Positions 1 through 10,939 of a stretch of DNA of 46,086 bases are shown in pieces. Positions within the stretch are counted from its first letter, which is position 1. Every line of letters begins with the position of its first letter. This DNA comes from Streptomyces sp. NRRL S-31. Its GTDB lineage: Bacteria > Actinomycetota > Actinomycetes > Streptomycetales > Streptomycetaceae. The translations under genes and the position numbers were made by a program. The stretch is from positions 1 to 46,086 of the forward strand of contig NZ_JOCB01000092.1 in NCBI RefSeq assembly GCF_000718775.1. The letters are read 5' to 3'. The notes below the pieces were generated by a model that saw only the letters and a list, made by a program, of their open reading frames with translations, ran no database searches and was not told where the DNA came from.

Positions 1-120
1 ACTCTATCAGATCTTTTCTCGATCCGATTTCCTCGGTGCTTTCCAGGTCTTCGCTTTCGCGTTTCCCTTTCCGGCGGTTCCGACTTTATCAGAAGTTCTG
101 AGCCGGTTTTCCCACCCGCT
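1..120 (-). promoter_or_regulatory. Probable rRNA operon promoter/leader region (16S lies beyond the left edge)
   Basis: Read on the minus strand, this stretch has two copies of TCTGATA(A/G)AGT, at 93-83 and 11-1. Between them is the purine-rich run (GGAAAGGGAAACGCGAAAGCG) that I recall from the region before 16S rRNA in Streptomyces. It is clearly less GC-rich than the neighbouring genes and has no credible ORF. The TAAAGT/TAGAGT parts resemble -10 boxes of rrn promoters. A 7-bp hairpin (135-141/147-153) sits just upstream. What is seen is the repeated box and the composition; the rrn assignment is from memory of the family and the 16S gene itself is not in the window. Confidence 0.6.
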
Positions 121-185
121 CCGGGCGACCTTGTCCAGCACGCGAAGTGCTGGGGTTCCCGGTTGGGCGGAGCCGTAAACGTACT

Positions 186-225
186 GGAGCGGGGCGCCGC
201 GATGCAAATCGAGGCGCCCCGCTCC
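186..225 (-). terminator. Hairpin terminator downstream of rnj
   Basis: Perfect 13-bp inverted repeat (186-198 with 213-225, arm GGAGCGGGGCGCC) and a 14-nt loop, 21 bases past the rnj stop codon. There is no U-tract, as is common for Streptomyces terminators. It would insulate rnj from the rRNA-type promoter region to its left. Confidence 0.75.
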
Positions 226-245
226 CGTCGCACGGTGGTGGGTCG

Positions 246-1931
246 TCAGACCTCCACGACCACCGGCAGGATCATCGGCCTGCGGCGATACGTGTCGGAG
301 ACCCACTTGCCGAGGGTCCGCCGGATCAGCTGCTGGAGCTGGTGGGGCTCCACGACGCCGTCCTGGGCGGACCGCTCCAGGGTTTCCGTGATCTTCGGGA
401 GCACGTCGGCGAAGGCCGAGTCCTCGATGCCGGAACCGCGGGCCTGGACGTGCGGCCCACCGGTGATCTTGCCGGTGGAGGCGTCCACGACCACGAAGAC
501 CGAGATGATGCCCTCGTCCCCGAGGATCTTGCGGTCCTTCAGGGCCGGCTCGCCCACGTCGCCGACGGAGAGGCCGTCGACGTAGACGTATCCCGCCTGG
601 ACCTTGCCGGAGATCCTGGCCTTGCCCTGGACGAGGTCGACCACCACGCCGTCCTCGGCGATGACGATCCGGTCGTGCGGCACGCCCGTGAGCGCGCCCA
701 GCTCGGCGTTGGCGCGCAGGTGGCGCCATTCACCGTGGACCGGCATCAGGTTCTTCGGGCGGCAGATGTTGTAGAAGTACAGCAGCTCGCCCGCGGACGC
801 GTGGCCGGAGACGTGCACCTTGGCGTTGCCCTTGTGGACGACGTTGGCGCCCCAGCGGGTCAGGCCGTTGATCACGCGGTAGACCGCGTTCTCGTTCCCG
901 GGGATCAGCGAGGAGGCGAGGATGACCGTGTCGCCGTCGACGATGCGGATCTGGTGGTCGCGGTTGGCCATCCGGGACAGGGCCGCCATCGGTTCGCCCT
1001 GGGAGCCGGTGCAGACCAGGACCACCTCGTGGTCGGGCAGGTCGTCCAGCGTCTTGACGTCGACGACCAGGCCCGGCGGCACCTTCAGGTAGCCGAGGTC
1101 GCGGGCGATGCCCATGTTGCGGACCATGGAGCGGCCGACGAAGGCGACCCGGCGGCCGTACTCGTGCGCGGCGTCCAGGATCTGCTGGATGCGGTGGACG
1201 TGGCTGGCGAAGCTCGCCACGATGATCCGCTTGCGGGCGCCGCCGAAGACCTGCCGCAGGACGTTGGAGATGTCGCGCTCGTGCGGGGTGAACCCCGGGA
1301 CCTCGGCGTTCGTGGAGTCGCTGAGGAGGAGGTCGATGCCCTCCTCGCTCAGCCGCGCGAAGGCGTGCAGGTCGGTGAGGCGGTTGTCCAGCGGGAGCTG
1401 GTCCATCTTGAAGTCGCCGGTGTGCACCACCATGCCCGCGGGGGTGCGGATGGCGACGGCCAGGGCGTCCGGGATGGAGTGGTTGACGGCGACGAACTCG
1501 CAGTCGAAGGGGCCGATGCGCTCGCGGTTCCCCTCCGCCACCTCCAGGGTGTACGGCCGGATGCGGTGCTCCTGGAGCTTGGCCTCGATCAGGGCGAGCG
1601 TGAGCTTGGAGCCGATCAGCGGGATGTCCGGCTTCTCGCGGAGCAGGAAGGGGACGCCGCCGATGTGGTCCTCGTGACCATGGGTGAGGACGATGCCCTC
1701 GATGTCGTCCAGGCGGTCCCGGATGGACGAGAAGTCCGGCAGGATCAGGTCGATCCCGGGCTGCTCCTCCTCGGGGAAGAGCACTCCGCAGTCGACGATC
1801 AGCAGACGGCCGTCGTACTCGAAGACCGTCATGTTGCGGCCGATCTCGCCGAGGCCGCCGAGCGGGGTGACCCGCAGGCCGCCCTTGGGGAGCGGCGGCG
1901 GCGGGCCGAGTTCGGGATGCGGATGACTCAA
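246..1931 (-). CDS. rnj: Ribonuclease J
   Basis: Metallo-beta-lactamase/beta-CASP ribonuclease of 561 residues, the usual actinobacterial length. It acts in the cytoplasm in mRNA decay and 5' rRNA/mRNA maturation, with endo- and 5' exonuclease activity in the family. The zinc motif HGHEDH is at residues 84-89, followed by HTGDF, SDSTN and the beta-CASP motif SGHAS, then PVHGEWRHL near the C-terminal third. The start is taken as TTG at 1931, because GAGGAGG lies 5 bases upstream and the protein then begins SHPHPELG as in Streptomyces homologues. An in-frame ATG at 1973 would add 14 unconserved residues. It lies downstream of dapA on the same strand, with a hairpin in the gap. Confidence 0.95.
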   Translation of the reverse strand: MSHPHPELGPPPPLPKGGLRVTPLGGLGEIGRNMTVFEYDGRLLIVDCGVLFPEEEQPGIDLILPDFSSIRDRLDDIEGIVLTHGHEDHIGGVPFLLREKPDIPLIGSKLTLALIEAKLQEHRIRPYTLEVAEGNRERIGPFDCEFVAVNHSIPDALAVAIRTPAGMVVHTGDFKMDQLPLDNRLTDLHAFARLSEEGIDLLLSDSTNAEVPGFTPHERDISNVLRQVFGGARKRIIVASFASHVHRIQQILDAAHEYGRRVAFVGRSMVRNMGIARDLGYLKVPPGLVVDVKTLDDLPDHEVVLVCTGSQGEPMAALSRMANRDHQIRIVDGDTVILASSLIPGNENAVYRVINGLTRWGANVVHKGNAKVHVSGHASAGELLYFYNICRPKNLMPVHGEWRHLRANAELGALTGVPHDRIVIAEDGVVVDLVQGKARISGKVQAGYVYVDGLSVGDVGEPALKDRKILGDEGIISVFVVVDASTGKITGGPHVQARGSGIEDSAFADVLPKITETLERSAQDGVVEPHQLQQLIRRTLGKWVSDTYRRRPMILPVVVEV

Positions 1932-1949
1932 AAGACCCTCCTCAACCAC

Positions 1950-1982
1950 GCGCGCCACGTACCGGTCGGGCACGTGGCGCGC
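1950..1982 (-). promoter_or_regulatory. Hairpin between dapA and rnj, just before the rnj ribosome site
   Basis: Perfect 11-bp inverted repeat (1950-1960 with 1972-1982, arm GCGCGCCACGT) with an 11-nt loop. It ends 18 nt before the rnj TTG codon, directly upstream of its GAGGAGG. It could be the dapA terminator or a structured 5' leader of rnj. Confidence 0.55.
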
Positions 1983-2087
1983 ATGACGTTCGTGCAGAAG
2001 CAGTTGTCGTTATGGGTGCAGGCACCGGTGGCCTGCTGTGCGGTTGTCCGATTCAGTTGTGAAGCCCGTGTGGTGCCAAGTCTGTTG

Positions 2088-2987
2088 TCAGAGCTGTACC
2101 CCGCCCGCAGCAAGATCGATCTTGAGCTGGGCGATCTCCTCGGGCGAGCACTCGACCATGGGCGAGCGCAGCGGTCCGGCCGGCAGGCCCTGGAGCGCGA
2201 GCGCGGCCTTGGCGGTCATCACGCCCTGGGTCCGGAACATGCCGGTGTAGACCGGGAGCAGCTTCTGGTGGATCTCGGTGGCCTTGACGACGTCACCGGA
2301 GGTGTACGCGTCCACCAGGGCGCGCAGGTCGGGAGTGACCAGGTGGCCGACGACCGAGACGAAGCCGACCGCGCCCACGGAGAGCAGCGGGAGGTTCAGC
2401 ATGTCGTCGCCGGAGTACCAGGCGAGGCCGGAGCGGGCGATGGCCCAGCCGGCCCGGCCGAGGTCGCCCTTGGCGTCCTTGTTGGCGACGATGCGGGGGT
2501 GCTCGGCGAGCCGGACGAGGGTCTCCGTGCTGATCGGGACGCCGCTGCGGCCGGGGATGTCGTAGAGCATGACCGGCAGGCCGGTGGCGTCGGCGACGGC
2601 CGTGAAGTGCCGGTACAAGCCCTCCTGCGGCGGCTTGTTGTAGTACGGCGTGACGACCAGGAGGCCGTGGGCGCCGAGGCGCTCGGCCTCGCGGGCCAGC
2701 TCGACGCTGTGGTGGGTGTCGTTGGTTCCGACGCCGGCGACGACGTGCGCGCGGTCGCCGACGGCCTCCAGGACGGCTCGAACGAGGTCCGCTTTCTCCG
2801 CATCGCTGGTGGTGGGGGACTCGCCGGTGGTGCCGTTGACGACCAGGCCGTCGTTGCCTGCGTCCACCAGGTGGGCGGCGAGCCGCTGCGCGCCGTCGAG
2901 GTCGAGTGCGCCGTCCGCCGTGAAGGGCGTGACCATGGCGGTGAGGACCCGCCCGAAGGGGGTCTGCGGAGTCGAGGTCGGAGCCAT
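2088..2987 (-). CDS. dapA: 4-hydroxy-tetrahydrodipicolinate synthase
   Basis: Class I aldolase of 299 residues that condenses pyruvate with aspartate semialdehyde, the first committed step to diaminopimelate and lysine. The Schiff-base lysine is K170 (VANKDAKGDL). The catalytic tyrosine is Y142 (LYDIPGRSG) and the GTTGES loop is at 52-57; the spacing between Y and K is 28 as in E. coli DapA. The start is ATG at 2987 (MAPTSTPQTP). The in-frame ATG at 3068 would add 27 residues that look non-coding. The ribosome site is weak. It lies between thyX and rnj on the same strand. dapB is in the same window but in another transcription unit. Confidence 0.95.
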   Translation of the reverse strand: MAPTSTPQTPFGRVLTAMVTPFTADGALDLDGAQRLAAHLVDAGNDGLVVNGTTGESPTTSDAEKADLVRAVLEAVGDRAHVVAGVGTNDTHHSVELAREAERLGAHGLLVVTPYYNKPPQEGLYRHFTAVADATGLPVMLYDIPGRSGVPISTETLVRLAEHPRIVANKDAKGDLGRAGWAIARSGLAWYSGDDMLNLPLLSVGAVGFVSVVGHLVTPDLRALVDAYTSGDVVKATEIHQKLLPVYTGMFRTQGVMTAKAALALQGLPAGPLRSPMVECSPEEIAQLKIDLAAGGVQL

Positions 2988-3060
2988 GGGTAACACGCTA
3001 CTCGGTGCTCGATGCCCGGTGCGCCCGCGGGGTGCCGGGAAAGTCAGGACAAAGATGGAG

Positions 3061-3098
3061 CCCGGCACTGCCTGCTCGGGGGTTCAAGCAGTGCCGGG
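3061..3098 (-). terminator. Hairpin between thyX and dapA
   Basis: Perfect 11-bp inverted repeat (3061-3071 with 3088-3098, arm CCCGGCACTGC) with a 16-nt loop, in the 209-base gap downstream of thyX. No U-tract. It probably terminates thyX transcription. Confidence 0.6.
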
Positions 3099-3196
3099 TC
3101 CGTTTGATCAGGCTAGATGAACTTCTCTTAATGCCGCAATACGGACACTTCGCGCGGCTGATCCGTACGCCCGTTCCCGGGGGGCCCAGGGCTTCG

Positions 3197-3937
3197 CTAC
3201 GGGGCCACACGCCCGTTCGCGTTGAAGGCGGCGTACGTCAGCGGCATGAGCCTCGCCCACTCCGCCTCCATCTTCTCGCCCACCATCTCGATCTCCCGCT
3301 GCGGGAAGGAGGGCACCTTGGCCAGCTCGTGCTGGGTGCGCAGACCGAGGAAGTGCATCAGGGAGCGCGCGTTGCAGGTGGCGTACATCGAGGAGTACAG
3401 GCCGACGGGGAGGACCGAGCGGGCGACCTCCCGGGCCACGCCCTGGGCGAGCATTTGCCGGTAGGTCGCGTACGCCTGGCGGTACGACTCCTCCATGGCG
3501 TGCCCGACCAGCTCGTGCTGCTCCTTGGTGCCCTCCACGAAGACGTACTTGCCCGGGCGTCCCTGCTGCACCAGCTTGCGGGACTCGTCGGGGACGTAGA
3601 AGACCGGCTGGAGCTCGCGGTAGCGGCCCGACTCCTCGTTGTACGACCAGCCCACCCGGTGCCGCATGAACTCGCGGAAGACGAAGATCGGGGCGCTGAT
3701 GAAGAAGGTCATCGAGTTGTGCTCGAACGGGCTGCCGTGCCGGTCGCGCATCAGGAAGTTGATCAGACCCTTGGAGCGCTCCGGGTCCTTGTCCAGCTCG
3801 TCCAGGGACTGCTCCCCGAGGGTCGACACACGGGCGGCGAAGAGCACGTCGGAGTCGGTCGCGCTGTGCTTGACCAGTTCGACGGTGACATCACCGCGCA
3901 GATCGATCTTGAACTCGTCGTCCGGGGTGCTGGTCAC
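3197..3937 (-). CDS. thyX: Flavin-dependent thymidylate synthase ThyX
   Basis: Makes dTMP from dUMP using FAD/NADPH and methylene-tetrahydrofolate. It is 246 residues long, the normal actinomycete size. The ThyX signature begins at R92-H93-R94 and continues VGWSYNEESGRY, which contains the dUMP/FAD-binding Arg and Ser residues. The start is GTG at 3937, with GGAAGG 6 bases upstream. An ATG at 3973 is in frame but lacks a site and adds 12 residues. A TACAGT at 3977-3972 could be the -10 element, although no clear -35 is visible. Confidence 0.95.
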   Translation of the reverse strand: MTSTPDDEFKIDLRGDVTVELVKHSATDSDVLFAARVSTLGEQSLDELDKDPERSKGLINFLMRDRHGSPFEHNSMTFFISAPIFVFREFMRHRVGWSYNEESGRYRELQPVFYVPDESRKLVQQGRPGKYVFVEGTKEQHELVGHAMEESYRQAYATYRQMLAQGVAREVARSVLPVGLYSSMYATCNARSLMHFLGLRTQHELAKVPSFPQREIEMVGEKMEAEWARLMPLTYAAFNANGRVAP

Positions 3938-4112
3938 GAGGGTCCTTCCATCACTTCTGGGATTCGCGCCCACTGTATCGGGGCACCCGCCGCGGACCCG
4001 AACCGTGACCTCGCCGCACGAGTTTTCCCGACATGGGCACCTTTTGTGCCCCTAGAGCGTCTGTATCGGTGAGGACCACACATTCGACCCCGAGAGGAGA
4101 GGTGCTTCCTCC

Positions 4113-4349
4113 ATGTTCCGTCGGCGTGAGCCCGTGCCCTTCGCCTTCCTGGCCGAGGCGGACCGGTTCCGCAGCAATGTCACTCCCCCGCCCCGCCCGC
4201 GGGCGTCCTTCGGCGAGCTGGCCGGACGCTGGCTGCTGGGTCTGACCCTGGTCGCCGGGCTGGTGGGAGCCCTGATCGTCGGCACACCGGCGCTCTCCTC
4301 GCCGGCCACCTCGCCGGCCCAGCAGTCCCAGGCGTCCCAGGGGCGCTGA
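4113..4349 (+). CDS. Small single-span membrane protein, function unknown
   Basis: 78 residues. The N-terminal third is charged and cytosolic-like (MFRRREPVPFAFLAEADRF), followed by a Pro-rich stretch. One hydrophobic segment lies at about residues 38-60, and the tail is Ser/Ala/Gln-rich. GGAGAGG lies 10 bases before the ATG. It is divergent from thyX. I do not recognise a family; conservation of such small proteins beside thyX in Streptomyces is plausible but unchecked. Confidence 0.7.
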   Translation: MFRRREPVPFAFLAEADRFRSNVTPPPRPRASFGELAGRWLLGLTLVAGLVGALIVGTPALSSPATSPAQQSQASQGR

Positions 4350-4465
4350 GCGGGGGCCGTCGCGCGGGGGGCTTACTCTTCCGGACGCTCACGGCTGGTG
4401 AGCGGTATCACGGCCGGATAGCCTCACCGGCACAGCCCACGCGAGGACCGAGTGAGGTACCAGCC

Positions 4466-5026
4466 GTGCCCCTGCCCTTCCTGACGGCCGAACGCGACCA
4501 CGCCTTCGAGACGGTGGCGCGGAGCGCGCTGCCGTACGACGATCCGGAGCACTGGCGGCGGCCCTACCGGCCCGGGCCCTGGCGTGTGGGCACGGCCGCG
4601 CTGTGGCTGCTGCTCGCCTCGTTCGTCCTGTTCGCCGCGGTGCTCATCGCGCTGACCGGCTCGGTGTCCACCGCGGCGGTGGTCCTCGTCCTGGGTCTGG
4701 CGATCGTCGTGGGCGCGCTGCGGCTGCTGCGCATGGGGGTCTGGGTGAGCGGGCGCGGGTTGCGCCGGACCGGCTTCCTGCTGACGCGGACGGTGCCGTG
4801 GGCCCGGGTCGTCTCGGTGCGGACGGTGCAGCAGCCGGTGCGCTGGCTGGGGCTGCCGCGCACGGTGCAGGGTCAGGCACTGGTGCTCGTCCGCGAGGAC
4901 CGGTCCGCCGATGACACCCCGCCGCTGCTGACCACGCACGGTCTGGACTTCCTGGGCCGGCCGGTGGCCTTCGACCGGGCGGCGGACGCGGTGGAGGCGT
5001 GGGCGGCGGAGCAGCGGCACGGCTGA
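4466..5026 (+). CDS. Membrane protein with two N-terminal spans and a PH-like C-terminal region
   Basis: 186 residues. Two hydrophobic segments at about 43-63 and 66-86 are followed by a soluble part. That part has the pattern VWVSGRGLRRTGFLLTRTVPW...VVSVRTVQQPVRWLGLP, which resembles the bacterial PH-domain (YdbT/YdbS-like) membrane proteins of actinomycetes. The start is GTG at 4466, with GTGAGG upstream. It is in the same direction as the small membrane protein before it and ends at the strong hairpin at 5061-5116. The family assignment is by pattern only. Confidence 0.75.
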   Translation: MPLPFLTAERDHAFETVARSALPYDDPEHWRRPYRPGPWRVGTAALWLLLASFVLFAAVLIALTGSVSTAAVVLVLGLAIVVGALRLLRMGVWVSGRGLRRTGFLLTRTVPWARVVSVRTVQQPVRWLGLPRTVQGQALVLVREDRSADDTPPLLTTHGLDFLGRPVAFDRAADAVEAWAAEQRHG

Positions 5027-5060
5027 CCCCCGGATGCACCGGGCTGCTCCGGCCGGCCCG

Positions 5061-5116
5061 GGGTACGGCGAAGGGGCCGGACCGCGTTCGTGCGGTCCGG
5101 CCCCTTCGTCGTACCC
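5061..5116. terminator. Strong bidirectional terminator between convergent genes
   Basis: 25-bp inverted repeat (5061-5085 with 5092-5116) with a single G-T mismatch position and a 6-base loop GTTCGT. It lies between a plus-strand gene ending at 5026 and a minus-strand gene ending at 5187. By length it is the strongest hairpin in the window. Confidence 0.9.
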
Positions 5117-5186
5117 CCGCTCATGACCGTCCGGTGCGGCGGTCCGGGCGAACGGGCGCCGTGGGCCGCCCTTGCCGGCCGGCCCG

Positions 5187-5639
5187 TCACACGCCCAGCG
5201 GCCTGCCGTCGTGCAGGGCGATGGCGCGTTGCATCGCCTTGCGGGCACGGGGGGTGTCGCGGGCGTCGTGGTAGGCGACGGCGAGGCGGAACCAGCAGCG
5301 CCAGTCGTCGGGGGACTCCTCCGTCTCGGCCTTGCGCCGGGCGAAGACCTCGTCGGCGGAGTCGCGGTCGATCCGGCCGCTGGGCAGGCGTCTCAGCTCG
5401 TCGGCCGGCAGGCCGCCCTCGGTGTCGAGTTCGGCGGCGAGCTGGTTGGCCTTGCGGACGAACTGGGTGTTCTTCCACAGGAACCACACGCCGATGACCG
5501 GCAGGACGAGCACCGCCACGCCGAAGGTGACGGTGAGGAGCGTGCCGGACTGGATGAGCATGACGCCGCGGCTGCCGACCAGGACGAAGTAGAAGACCAG
5601 GACGGCGGCCGTGACGAGGTAGGTGATCTTCGCGCGCAT
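5187..5639 (-). CDS. Small membrane protein with a TPR-like C-terminal helical pair
   Basis: 150 residues. Hydrophobic segments are at about 5-27 and 33-53. A soluble region ends in DDWRCWFRLAVAYHDARDTPRARKAMQRAIAL, which has the spacing of one tetratricopeptide repeat. It starts 13 bases after the dapB stop codon on the same strand, so it is probably the last gene of the rpsO-pnp-M16-dapB unit. The exact role is unknown; a scaffold at the membrane is only a guess. Confidence 0.75.
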   Translation of the reverse strand: MRAKITYLVTAAVLVFYFVLVGSRGVMLIQSGTLLTVTFGVAVLVLPVIGVWFLWKNTQFVRKANQLAAELDTEGGLPADELRRLPSGRIDRDSADEVFARRKAETEESPDDWRCWFRLAVAYHDARDTPRARKAMQRAIALHDGRPLGV

Positions 5640-5652
5640 GACGTCTCGGGGA

Positions 5653-7807
<2,155 letters not shown>

Positions 7808-7811
<4 letters not shown>

Positions 7812-10027
7812 TGCTCGGCGTCGTCCTTCGCCTCGTCAGAGCCTTCTTCGCCCTCGATCACCGGAATGAGGGACAGCTTGCCGCGGGAGTCGATCTCGGC
7901 GATCTCGACCTGGACCTTCTGGCCCACGCCGAGGACGTCCTCGACGTTCTCCACGCGCTTGCCGCCGGCGAGCTTGCGGATCTGCGAGATGTGCAGCAGA
8001 CCGTCCTTGCCGGGCAGCAGGGAGACGAACGCGCCGAAGGTGGTCGTCTTGACGACCGTGCCCAGGTAGCGCTCGCCGACCTCGGGCATCGTCGGGTTGG
8101 CGATGCCGTTGATCGTGGCGCGGGCGGCCTCGGCGGCCGGGCCGTCGGAGGCGCCGATGTAGATCGTGCCGTCGTCCTCGATCGTGATCTCGGCGCCGGT
8201 GTCCTCCTGGATCTGGTTGATCATCTTGCCCTTGGGGCCGATGACCTCACCGATCTTGTCGACCGGGATCTTGACGGTGATGATCCGCGGAGCGTTCGGG
8301 GACATCTCGTCCGGACGGTCGATGGCCTCCATCATCACGTCGAGGATGTGCAGGCGGGCGTCGCGGGCCTGCTTGAGGGCCGCGGCCAGGACGGAGGCCG
8401 GGATGCCGTCCAGCTTGGTGTCGAGCTGGAGGGCGGTCACGAAGTCCTTGGTGCCGGCGACCTTGAAGTCCATGTCGCCGAAGGCGTCCTCGGCACCGAG
8501 GATGTCGGTGAGGGTGACGTAGTGCGTCTCGCCGTCGATCTCCTGGGAGATCAGGCCCATGGCGATACCGGCGACCGGGGCCTTCAGCGGCACACCGGCG
8601 TTCAGCAGCGACATGGTGGAGGCGCAGACCGAGCCCATGGACGTCGAGCCGTTGGAGCCGAGGGCCTCGGACACCTGGCGGATCGCGTAGGGGAACTCCT
8701 CGCGCGTCGGCAGCACCGGCACCAGGGCGCGCTCGGCGAGGGCGCCGTGGCCGATCTCGCGGCGCTTCGGGGAGCCGACGCGGCCGGTCTCACCGGTGGA
8801 GTACGGCGGGAAGTTGTAGTTGTGCATGTAGCGCTTGCGGGTCACCGGGGAGAGGGTGTCCAGCTGCTGCTCCATGCGGAGCATGTTGAGGGTGGTGACG
8901 CCCAGGATCTGGGTCTCGCCACGCTCGAACAGCGCGGAGCCGTGCACCCGCGGGATGGCCTCGACCTCGGCGGCGAGCGTACGGATGTCCGTCACGCCAC
9001 GGCCGTCGATGCGCTTCTTCTCCTTGATGACGCGCTCGCGGACCAGGGCCTTGGTCAGCGAGCGGTACGCGGCGGAGATCTCCTTCTCGCGGCCCTCGAA
9101 CTGCGGCAGGAGCTTCTCGGCGGCCAGACCCTTGACGCGGTCCAGCTCGGCCTCGCGCTCCTGCTTGCCGGCGATGGTGAGCGCCTGGGCCAGCTCGGGC
9201 TTGACCGCGGCGGCCAGGGCCTCGAGGACGTCGTCCTGGTGGTCCAGGAAGATCGGGAACTCGGCGGTCGGCTTGGCGGCCTTGGCGGCGAGGTCGGCCT
9301 GGGCGCGGCACAGCACCTTGATGAAGGGCTTCGCGGCGTCGAGACCGGCGGCGACGACCTCCTCGGTCGGCGCGTCGGCGCCGCCCTCGATCAGCTTGAT
9401 GGTGCCCTCGGTGGCCTCCGCCTCGACCATCATGATCGCGACGTCGCCGTCCTCCAGCACACGGCCGGCGACGACCATGTCGAAGACGGCGTCCTCCAGC
9501 TCGGTGTGGGTCGGGAAGGCGACCCACTGGCCGCGGATCAGCGCGACGCGGACGCCGCCGATCGGGCCGGAGAAGGGCAGGCCGGCCAGCTGCGTGGACG
9601 CGGACGCGGCGTTGATCGCCACGACGTCGTACAGGTGGTCGGGGTTGAGCGCCATCACGGTGGCGACGACCTGGATCTCGTTGCGCAGGCCCTTCTTGAA
9701 GGACGGGCGCAGCGGGCGGTCGATCAGGCGGCAGGTGAGGATGGCGTCCTCGGAGGGACGGCCCTCACGGCGGAAGAAGCTGCCGGGGATCTTGCCGGCG
9801 GCGTACATCCGCTCCTCGACGTCCACCGTCAGGGGGAAGAAGTCGAGCTGGTCCTTGGGGTTCTTGGAGGCGGTGGTGGCCGACAGCACCATGGTGTCGT
9901 CGTCCAGGTACGCCACGGCGGAGCCGGCGGCCTGCTTGGCCAGGCGGCCCGTCTCGAAGCGGATCGTGCGGGTGCCGAAGGTGCCGTTGTCGATCACGGC
10001 TTCGGCGTAGTGGGTCTCGTTCTCCAC
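7808..10027 (-). CDS. pnp: Polynucleotide phosphorylase
   Basis: 739 residues. Two RNase PH-like domains flank a helical domain, then a KH domain ([20 protein letters not shown], about 600-650) and an S1 domain ([33 protein letters not shown]). It performs phosphorolytic 3'-5' RNA decay; in Streptomyces it is also the RNA 3'-polymerase and was described as a guanosine pentaphosphate synthetase. The start is GTG at 10027 ([11 protein letters not shown]), with GAGGAG 9 bases upstream. An in-frame extension to 10129 has no homology-like sequence. It is downstream of rpsO with an intergenic hairpin pair. Confidence 0.97.
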
Positions 10028-10370
10028 TAGCGTTTTCTCCTCGTCTTCGTCCCGTCGCTGCCCGTGTGGCAGGGGGACGGTGGTGGAGAGGCGCTCCGCG
10101 CGGTGCGGGCCGGTCTTCGATCGAAGCACCCGGGGCTCGCTTCCCCCCGGGGGCCACTACCGAGGACCGGCGGCGGCTGCGTGCGCTCCTCCTCGTTCTG
10201 TGTCGTGCGTATTGCGTTCTGCTACCACACTACAAAGCGTGCGTGACAGTCCGCACGTTTCCGCCCGTACGGCCTCGTACGGCGGAGGTCACCGTGTGCG
10301 CGGGCGAGCCCCGCATACGGCAAAGGGAGCGGCCCCGGCATCTTCCGGGAACCGCTCCCCTCACGGCGTC
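10028..10370 (-). promoter_or_regulatory. rpsO-pnp intergenic region with a second hairpin
   Basis: 343 bases without a gene. Besides the rpsO terminator there is a hairpin at 10261-10285 (CCGC-C-CGTACG / CGTACG-GCGG with one bulged base). A possible pnp promoter reads TTGTAG then AATACG with a 16-base spacer, around 10232-10204 on the minus strand; this is weak. RNase III-dependent control of rpsO-pnp has been reported in Streptomyces, and these hairpins are the obvious candidates for the cut sites. Confidence 0.45.
10325..10359 (-). terminator. Hairpin directly after rpsO
   Basis: Arms GGGAGCGG (10325-10332) and CCGCTCCC (10352-10359) with an inner CCCGG/CCGGG pairing. It lies 12 bases past the rpsO stop. 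It is probably a partial terminator or processing site that sets how much transcription reads on into pnp. Confidence 0.7.
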
Positions 10371-10658
10371 CTACTTGGCGCCCGCCGCACCGCGGCGGAT
10401 GCCGAGGCGGTCGACCAGCGCACGGAAGCGCTGGATGTCCTTCTTCGCCAGGTACTGGAGAAGGCGGCGGCGCTGACCGACGAGGATCAGCAGGCCACGG
10501 CGGGAGTGGTGGTCGTGCTTGTGGGTCTTGAGGTGCTCCGTCAGGTCGGAGATCCGACGGGAGAGCAGAGCGACCTGGACCTCGGGGGAGCCGGTGTCGC
10601 CCTCCTTGGTACCGAACTCGGAGATGATCTGCTTCTTCGTAACGGCGTCGAGCGACAC
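10371..10658 (-). CDS. rpsO: 30S ribosomal protein S15
   Basis: 95 residues, full length. It contains the S15 signature from about residue 39, with [19 protein letters not shown] followed by a run through [13 protein letters not shown]. It binds 16S rRNA and helps platform assembly. The start is GTG at 10658 with GAGGAG 8 bases upstream. It is the first gene of the rpsO-pnp operon and divergent from the DUF397 gene. Confidence 0.97.
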   Translation of the reverse strand: MSLDAVTKKQIISEFGTKEGDTGSPEVQVALLSRRISDLTEHLKTHKHDHHSRRGLLILVGQRRRLLQYLAKKDIQRFRALVDRLGIRRGAAGAK

Positions 10659-10892
10659 GCGTACTCCTCAACAATCTGTGACTGGCCACCGAGTGCCCCC
10701 GGTCTGCGTCTCGGGGGAGCTTCCGTTACTCGGGAGGCGGGGATCCGCCGGGCGCGGCCTCCGGAACACCGAACGAGAACAACGAACGGTTCCGGGGGTG
10801 CGTACACGAACGGCCGTCACTCAGGGTACCAGGCGATGGCGGGGACCTTGCGCCCGGTCGGCGAAGCGGCCTGGTGGGGCGGCGCCCGCCAC

Positions 10893-10898
10893 TAGGGT
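10893..10898 (+). promoter_or_regulatory. Candidate -10 element for the DUF397/BldB gene
   Basis: TAGGGT, a close match to the Streptomyces TAGRRT -10 consensus, 41 bases before the ATG. No convincing -35 hexamer is visible 16-19 bases upstream. Confidence 0.35.
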
Positions 10899-10939
10899 GA
10901 GCGCCTGACCGTACCTACCTCGGGAAGGGGTCGCTGCAC

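Noticed and set aside
1928..2113. 61-codon ORF between rnj and dapA
   Set aside because: It overlaps both genes' ends and the hairpin; no ribosome site.
147..2993. 948-codon plus-strand ORF over rnj and dapA
   Set aside because: It covers two well-supported genes and their gap; a high-GC antisense artefact.
7991..10030. 679-codon plus-strand ORF over pnp
   Set aside because: Antisense of a conserved enzyme, no motif.
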